Made by a program: the position numbers and the translations under genes. Positions 60,367 through 64,000 of a stretch of 64,000 nucleotides of DNA are shown here, one piece after another; positions within the stretch are counted from its first letter, which is position 1; each line of letters opens with the position of its first letter. Source of the DNA: Streptomyces cadmiisoli (GTDB lineage Bacteria > Actinomycetota > Actinomycetes > Streptomycetales > Streptomycetaceae); assembly GCF_003261055.1 (NCBI RefSeq), contig NZ_CP030073.1, positions 930,001 through 994,000 of the forward strand. The letters are read 5' to 3'. The notes under the pieces were generated by a model, which did not search any database, was not told the origin of the DNA, and worked only from the letters and a program-made list of their open reading frames with translations.

Positions 60367-61662
60367 ATGACACATCGAACGGACGGTCCCAGCCGTCGCG
60401 GCGTACTACAGGTCATGGGCGCGCTCGGGGCCGGATCCGCGGCGTCACTGATGACTCCGGGGTTCGCCGAGGCCTTCACGGGCGCGGACATCGGGACGAG
60501 GGGCCTGTCGCTGCCGCCGGCGACACCCGACGTCGTCCCCCTGAACTTGCGCGTCCCTGAGCGGGTGCTGCAGGACCTGCGCCACCGGCTGTCGCTGACC
60601 AGGTGGCCGTCGGAGGAACCCGTCGACGACTGGTCGCAGGGAGCTCCCCTGTGGCGCGTGCGGCGACTCGTGGAGCACTGGCGGACGAACTACGACTGGC
60701 GCGGGGTGGAGGCGCTGCTCAACGGCTTCGGCCAGTACCGGACCCTGATCGACGGGCTCGGCATCCACCTGCTCCATGTGAGATCGCCGCACCCCGACGC
60801 CGTACCGATCATGCTGACGCATGGCTGGCCCGGCTCGGTGCTGGAGTTCAGGGACGTGATCAGGCCGTTGACGAATCCGACCGAGTTCGGCGGCTCGGCA
60901 CGGGACGCCTTCCATGTGGTGTGTCCCTCACTCCCGGGGTTCGGCTTCTCCGATCACCCGAGCGGCACGGGGTGGGGACGGGTCAGGACGGCGCAGGCCT
61001 GGGCCAAGATCATGCCGCGTCTCGGCTACCACCGGTATCTTTCCCAGGGCGGTGACTGGGGCGCCGCGGTCAATGTCCAGTTGGGCCGCATCCGGCCCAG
61101 AGGACTCATGGGAATCCATGTGAATTTTCCTCAGATCGTGCCGCCCGATCTCGATCCTGCCCGCCTCACACCCGAGGAGCGGGCCGCGATGGATCAGCTG
61201 AACGCGCAGCAGAAGAACGAGATCGGGTACCAGATCCAGATGATGACCCGGCCGCAGACTGTTTCCTACGCGCTGTCGGACTCCCCCGCCGGCCAGGCCG
61301 CGTGGATCTACGAGAAGTTCGGTATGTGGACCGACAGCGACCGGAATCCGGAGTCCGTCCTCACCCTCGACGAGATGCTGGACGACATCACGCTCTACTG
61401 GCTGACGAACTCCGCCTCCTCGTCCGCCCGCTTCTACTGGGAGAACTCAGACATCGACATGACCGCCGTGAAACTCGATCTGCCGGTCGGCGTCACGGTG
61501 TTCCCCAAGGAGTTCTACAACCCGCCTCGCCGATGGGCCGAAGCGGCGTTCTCCGACCTCGTGTACTGGAACGAGGCGAGCAGAGGCGGCCACTTCGCGG
61601 CGTTCGAGCAGCCCGAGATCTTCACTGAGGAGATACGCAGGTTCGGTCGGCTGTTCCGCTGA
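60367..61662 (+). CDS. Tat-exported epoxide hydrolase-like alpha/beta-hydrolase
   Basis: 431 aa from the ATG at 60367, with GAAGAGG 4 nt upstream. A twin-arginine signal (SRRGVLQVMGALGAGSAASL) suggests export in folded form. The EHN domain (LNLRVPERVLQDLRHRLSLT, TNYDWRGVEALLNGFGQYRT) precedes the hydrolase domain: oxyanion HGWPGSVLEF, nucleophile Asp230 in SQGGDWGAAV, histidine in SRGGHFAAFEQPE. This matches the microsomal epoxide hydrolase-type family. It probably opens an epoxide or hydrolyses a toxic ester outside the cell. It shares an operator with the SDR and ArsR genes. Confidence 0.9.
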   Translation: MTHRTDGPSRRGVLQVMGALGAGSAASLMTPGFAEAFTGADIGTRGLSLPPATPDVVPLNLRVPERVLQDLRHRLSLTRWPSEEPVDDWSQGAPLWRVRRLVEHWRTNYDWRGVEALLNGFGQYRTLIDGLGIHLLHVRSPHPDAVPIMLTHGWPGSVLEFRDVIRPLTNPTEFGGSARDAFHVVCPSLPGFGFSDHPSGTGWGRVRTAQAWAKIMPRLGYHRYLSQGGDWGAAVNVQLGRIRPRGLMGIHVNFPQIVPPDLDPARLTPEERAAMDQLNAQQKNEIGYQIQMMTRPQTVSYALSDSPAGQAAWIYEKFGMWTDSDRNPESVLTLDEMLDDITLYWLTNSASSSARFYWENSDIDMTAVKLDLPVGVTVFPKEFYNPPRRWAEAAFSDLVYWNEASRGGHFAAFEQPEIFTEEIRRFGRLFR

Positions 61663-61692
61663 GGCGCACGGCCCGCGGGGCCGCCGGCCCCG

Positions 61693-62682
61693 TCAGCCGA
61701 GCCTTCGTCGCAGTTGCAGGGTGTACAGCAGGAACAGCGACGGCACGATGAGGGCCGCGGCGACGCACGAGACCACGAACAGCACCCACAGAGTCGCTGT
61801 CGGCGCGGCTCCTTCGCCGATGGTCAGATGGGTGCCCAGGAGGTAGGGATACTGGGCGACGCCCCAGCCCGCGACGACGGCGGCGACCGCGATCGCCGCC
61901 AGCGTACGGACGACGAGGGGGCGGCCTCGGCGCAACAGCAGCAGCGCGGCGAGGCCGCACAGCGCGGAGATGATCAGAAGCGGCGCTCCCACCCCGCTCA
62001 GGCGGCGGAACAGGCGCGGCGAGTCGGCGTGCAGCACGAACACGCCCGCCACCGCCACCACTCCGGCGAAGATCCCCGCGCCCAAGGCCCGGCGGCGGAA
62101 GGCCTCCTCCATCGCGGTGTGCGCGTCGCGCCGGGCCTGACCGGTGAGGAACACGGCGGCGAGATAGGCGCAGACGGTGATCGCGAGCCCTCCGCCGAGG
62201 AACGACGTCGGGTTCAGCCAACTGGTCAGCGGGTCTCCGTGCCCGGCCGAGGGAACACGGCCGGAGGCGATGCCACCCGCCACGGTGCCGAAGAAGAACG
62301 GAGTGAGCACCGAGGACAACGCGAAGGTCGCACCGGAGATGCGTTCCAACGGGTGGTCGGCCAGTGCGTGGCGGAAGGCGAAGCCCGCCCCCCTGGCCAC
62401 GATGCCCAGCGCCGCCAGCCCCAGCGGGAGGTACAACGTGGTGGTGATAGCGGTGAAGGCCTGGGGAAAACCTGTCCAGATCGTCACCAGGCAGAAGACC
62501 AGCCAGGTGTGGTTGGCCTCCCACACCGGGCTCACGGAACTGTTGATCAGCTCGCGGGTGCGGTGCCCCCGCCTGCGGCCGCCGGCCGTCAGATCCCAGA
62601 AGCCGGCCCCGAAATCGGCGCCGCCGAACAGGGCGTAGGCGATGACACCGACGAAGAGGACCACGGCGATCAGCGTGCTCAT
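61693..62682 (-). CDS. cydB: Cytochrome bd ubiquinol oxidase subunit II
   Basis: 329 aa. The start MSTLIAVVLFVGVIAYALFG and GADFGAGFWDLTAGGRRRGH are characteristic of CydB, followed by VSPVWEANHTWLVF, where the conserved Trp-Glu-Asn-His region lies. Eight to nine hydrophobic helices are visible. It forms a heterodimer with CydA in the plasma membrane, oxidising quinol at low oxygen. The ATG overlaps the cydA stop as ATGA. No cydDC genes are inside the window on this side. Confidence 0.93.
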   Translation of the reverse strand: MSTLIAVVLFVGVIAYALFGGADFGAGFWDLTAGGRRRGHRTRELINSSVSPVWEANHTWLVFCLVTIWTGFPQAFTAITTTLYLPLGLAALGIVARGAGFAFRHALADHPLERISGATFALSSVLTPFFFGTVAGGIASGRVPSAGHGDPLTSWLNPTSFLGGGLAITVCAYLAAVFLTGQARRDAHTAMEEAFRRRALGAGIFAGVVAVAGVFVLHADSPRLFRRLSGVGAPLLIISALCGLAALLLLRRGRPLVVRTLAAIAVAAVVAGWGVAQYPYLLGTHLTIGEGAAPTATLWVLFVVSCVAAALIVPSLFLLYTLQLRRRLG

Positions 62683-64000
62683 GCGTCATCCACTCCATCC
62701 GTCCGGGGTCCGGTCGCCGGTGCCCGCTCCGGCCCGTACGGGACGGCGACCGCATCGGTACCCGCCTGCTGCCACCGGCGCCGCATACCGCGGAGCACCA
62801 CCACGGCACCGGCGGCGACACAGACGTAGATCGCGAGCACTGCCGCGAACAGCGGCCACAGGTTGCCTTCCGTGGTGACCGCGTCCTCCGTCAGCAGCAG
62901 ACCCACGACGGTCCAGGGTTGGCGGCCGACCTCGGTCACCACCCAGCCCGACTCCAGGGACACGAGCGCGACCAGCCCGGCGACGGACGCGCCGCGCAGG
63001 AACCAGCGGTTCGTCGGGACCTCGCGCCGCCGCCACCACAGCCACGCGAACCAGGCCGCCAGCAACAGCAGGAGCGTGGCGGTTCCGACCATGACGTCGA
63101 AGGCGAGGTGCACGATGTTGACGAGTGAGTCGTCCGGGCGCACCTCCGCGGGGATCGCGTCCAGTCCTTGGATCTCGGTGGAAGGGCTGAAACCGGCGAG
63201 GATCGAGGCGGCGTCGGGGATGTCGATCCCGTAGCGCACCTGACCGTCGATCAGGATGCCGCCGAGCGTCTCCGGGACGTGATCACCGGTGGTCGGCACG
63301 AGTTCGATGGCGGCGAACTTGGCCGGTTCCCTGTCGAACACCTGGCGCGCGATCGTGTCCCCCACGAGGAACTGCAACGGCATGGCGATCGCCGCGACGG
63401 TGAAGGGGACCAGGAAACCCATCCGGTGGTAGTAATCATGACGGCCCTTCAGCAGGCCCCAGGCGTAGATGCCCGCGACACCGAAGCCCGCGACGATGTA
63501 CGCCGCGAGAAGCATGTGGACCGTCTCCCACCAGAACGCGCCGTTGAAGAAGACCTCCGACGGGACCACGTCGACCACGCGGCCGTCGCGCATGACGATC
63601 CCCGCGGGCTGGTTCATCCAGCTGTTGGCCGCGATGACGGAGGCCGTGCCGCCGATGCCCGACAGGGTGACCACCACTCCGGTGAAGAAGTGGGGCCATG
63701 CGGGAAGCCTCTTCCAGCCGTAGATGTAGATCGCCATGAAGATGGCTTCGAGAAAGAAGAAGAGTCCTTCGATCGCGAACGGGAACCCGAATGCCGCACC
63801 GTAGTTGCCCATCAGCCCGGGCCAGAGAATCCCCAACTCGAAGGTGAGCACCGTTCCGGACACGGCTCCCACGGCGAACAGCACGGCCGCCACCTGCGAC
63901 CACCGCCGGGCCAGGACCAGGGCCTGTTCGTCACCGCGCCGCAGTCCCCGGTACTGGCAGATCAGCATCATGAAGGTGAACGCGACTCCGAAGGGCACCA
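62679..64000 (-). CDS. cydA: Cytochrome bd ubiquinol oxidase subunit I, N-terminus cut off by the window edge
   Basis: The visible 440 codons begin inside the first transmembrane region (GVAFTFMMLICQYRGLRRGD), so perhaps 30-40 residues and the start lie past the right edge. Conserved CydA blocks are AFGFPFAIEGLFFFLEAIFM, ETVHMLLAAYIVAGFG, and the quinol-site motif GRQPW in SGWVVTEVGRQPWTV. The Q-loop between helices 6 and 7 looks short, as in the CioA-like group. It binds the haems b558, b595 and d with CydB. The C-terminal hydrophilic tail is Arg/Pro-rich. The stop overlaps cydB by 4 bp. Confidence 0.9.
   Translation of the reverse strand, partial: VPFGVAFTFMMLICQYRGLRRGDEQALVLARRWSQVAAVLFAVGAVSGTVLTFELGILWPGLMGNYGAAFGFPFAIEGLFFFLEAIFMAIYIYGWKRLPAWPHFFTGVVVTLSGIGGTASVIAANSWMNQPAGIVMRDGRVVDVVPSEVFFNGAFWWETVHMLLAAYIVAGFGVAGIYAWGLLKGRHDYYHRMGFLVPFTVAAIAMPLQFLVGDTIARQVFDREPAKFAAIELVPTTGDHVPETLGGILIDGQVRYGIDIPDAASILAGFSPSTEIQGLDAIPAEVRPDDSLVNIVHLAFDVMVGTATLLLLLAAWFAWLWWRRREVPTNRWFLRGASVAGLVALVSLESGWVVTEVGRQPWTVVGLLLTEDAVTTEGNLWPLFAAVLAIYVCVAAGAVVVLRGMRRRWQQAGTDAVAVPYGPERAPATGPRTDGVDDA

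Overview
The window is high-GC actinobacterial DNA that looks like a Streptomyces chromosome. GTG and TTG starts are common, third codon positions are GC-biased, stop/start overlaps (ATGA, GTGA, TGATG) are frequent, and the gene families are typical of streptomycetes. No rRNA, tRNA, CRISPR array or transposase was seen.

Region 1 (1-12158) carries part of an extracellular-type contractile injection system (eCIS). On the minus strand are the sheath, tube, a small tail-assembly-like protein, a DUF6760 protein and a partial low-complexity protein running off the left edge. A divergent gene encodes a single-pass membrane protein with a beta-trefoil lectin end. Further right lie the eCIS AAA+ ATPase, a DUF4255 (Pvc16-like) protein and a LuxR-type regulator. 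The two blocks are separated by a MEKHLA/PAS protein, a DUF885 metallopeptidase-like protein and a GNAT acetyltransferase. That GNAT gene has a near-identical inverted copy at 14925-15689, so the ATPase/DUF4255/LuxR block lies between inverted repeats.

Region 2 (12.2-25.4 kb) is a set of redox and detoxification-like genes: a Yx(F/W)xxD lipoprotein, aldo-keto reductase, SRPBCC protein, DJ-1/PfpI protein, aldehyde dehydrogenase, two AraC-type regulators (one lacking the sensor region), a TetR regulator with an alpha/beta-hydrolase sharing its operator, an FGGY kinase and a zinc alcohol dehydrogenase.

Region 3 (26-40 kb) has two large paralogous secreted subtilases (1251 and 1249 aa). Between them are an SDR, a GntR-ABC transporter operon with a clear candidate operator, a methyltransferase and a GT-C glycosyltransferase.

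Region 4 (40-58.8 kb) is a biosynthetic gene cluster. It has a LuxR/TrmB-type regulator, a small divergent protein, an NRPS (C-A-T-TE), a 3029-aa NRPS-PKS hybrid (A-T-C-A-T-KS-KR-T-TE with no AT), a GSCFA-domain protein overlapping an SGNH-like protein, a TauD-type dioxygenase and an unrecognised protein. By hand alignment the second A domain of the hybrid has a proline-type code and the first a valine/isoleucine-type code. Pro + malonyl + ketoreduction + a dioxygenase matches the logic of detoxinine, so a detoxin/rimosamide-like depsipeptide is the leading hypothesis.

Region 5 (58.8-64 kb) has an ArsR-type regulator, an SDR and a Tat-exported epoxide hydrolase-like protein. All three have a GTTCG-N8-CGAAC inverted repeat upstream, so they probably form a small regulon. 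The window ends in cydB and a cydA gene cut by the right edge.
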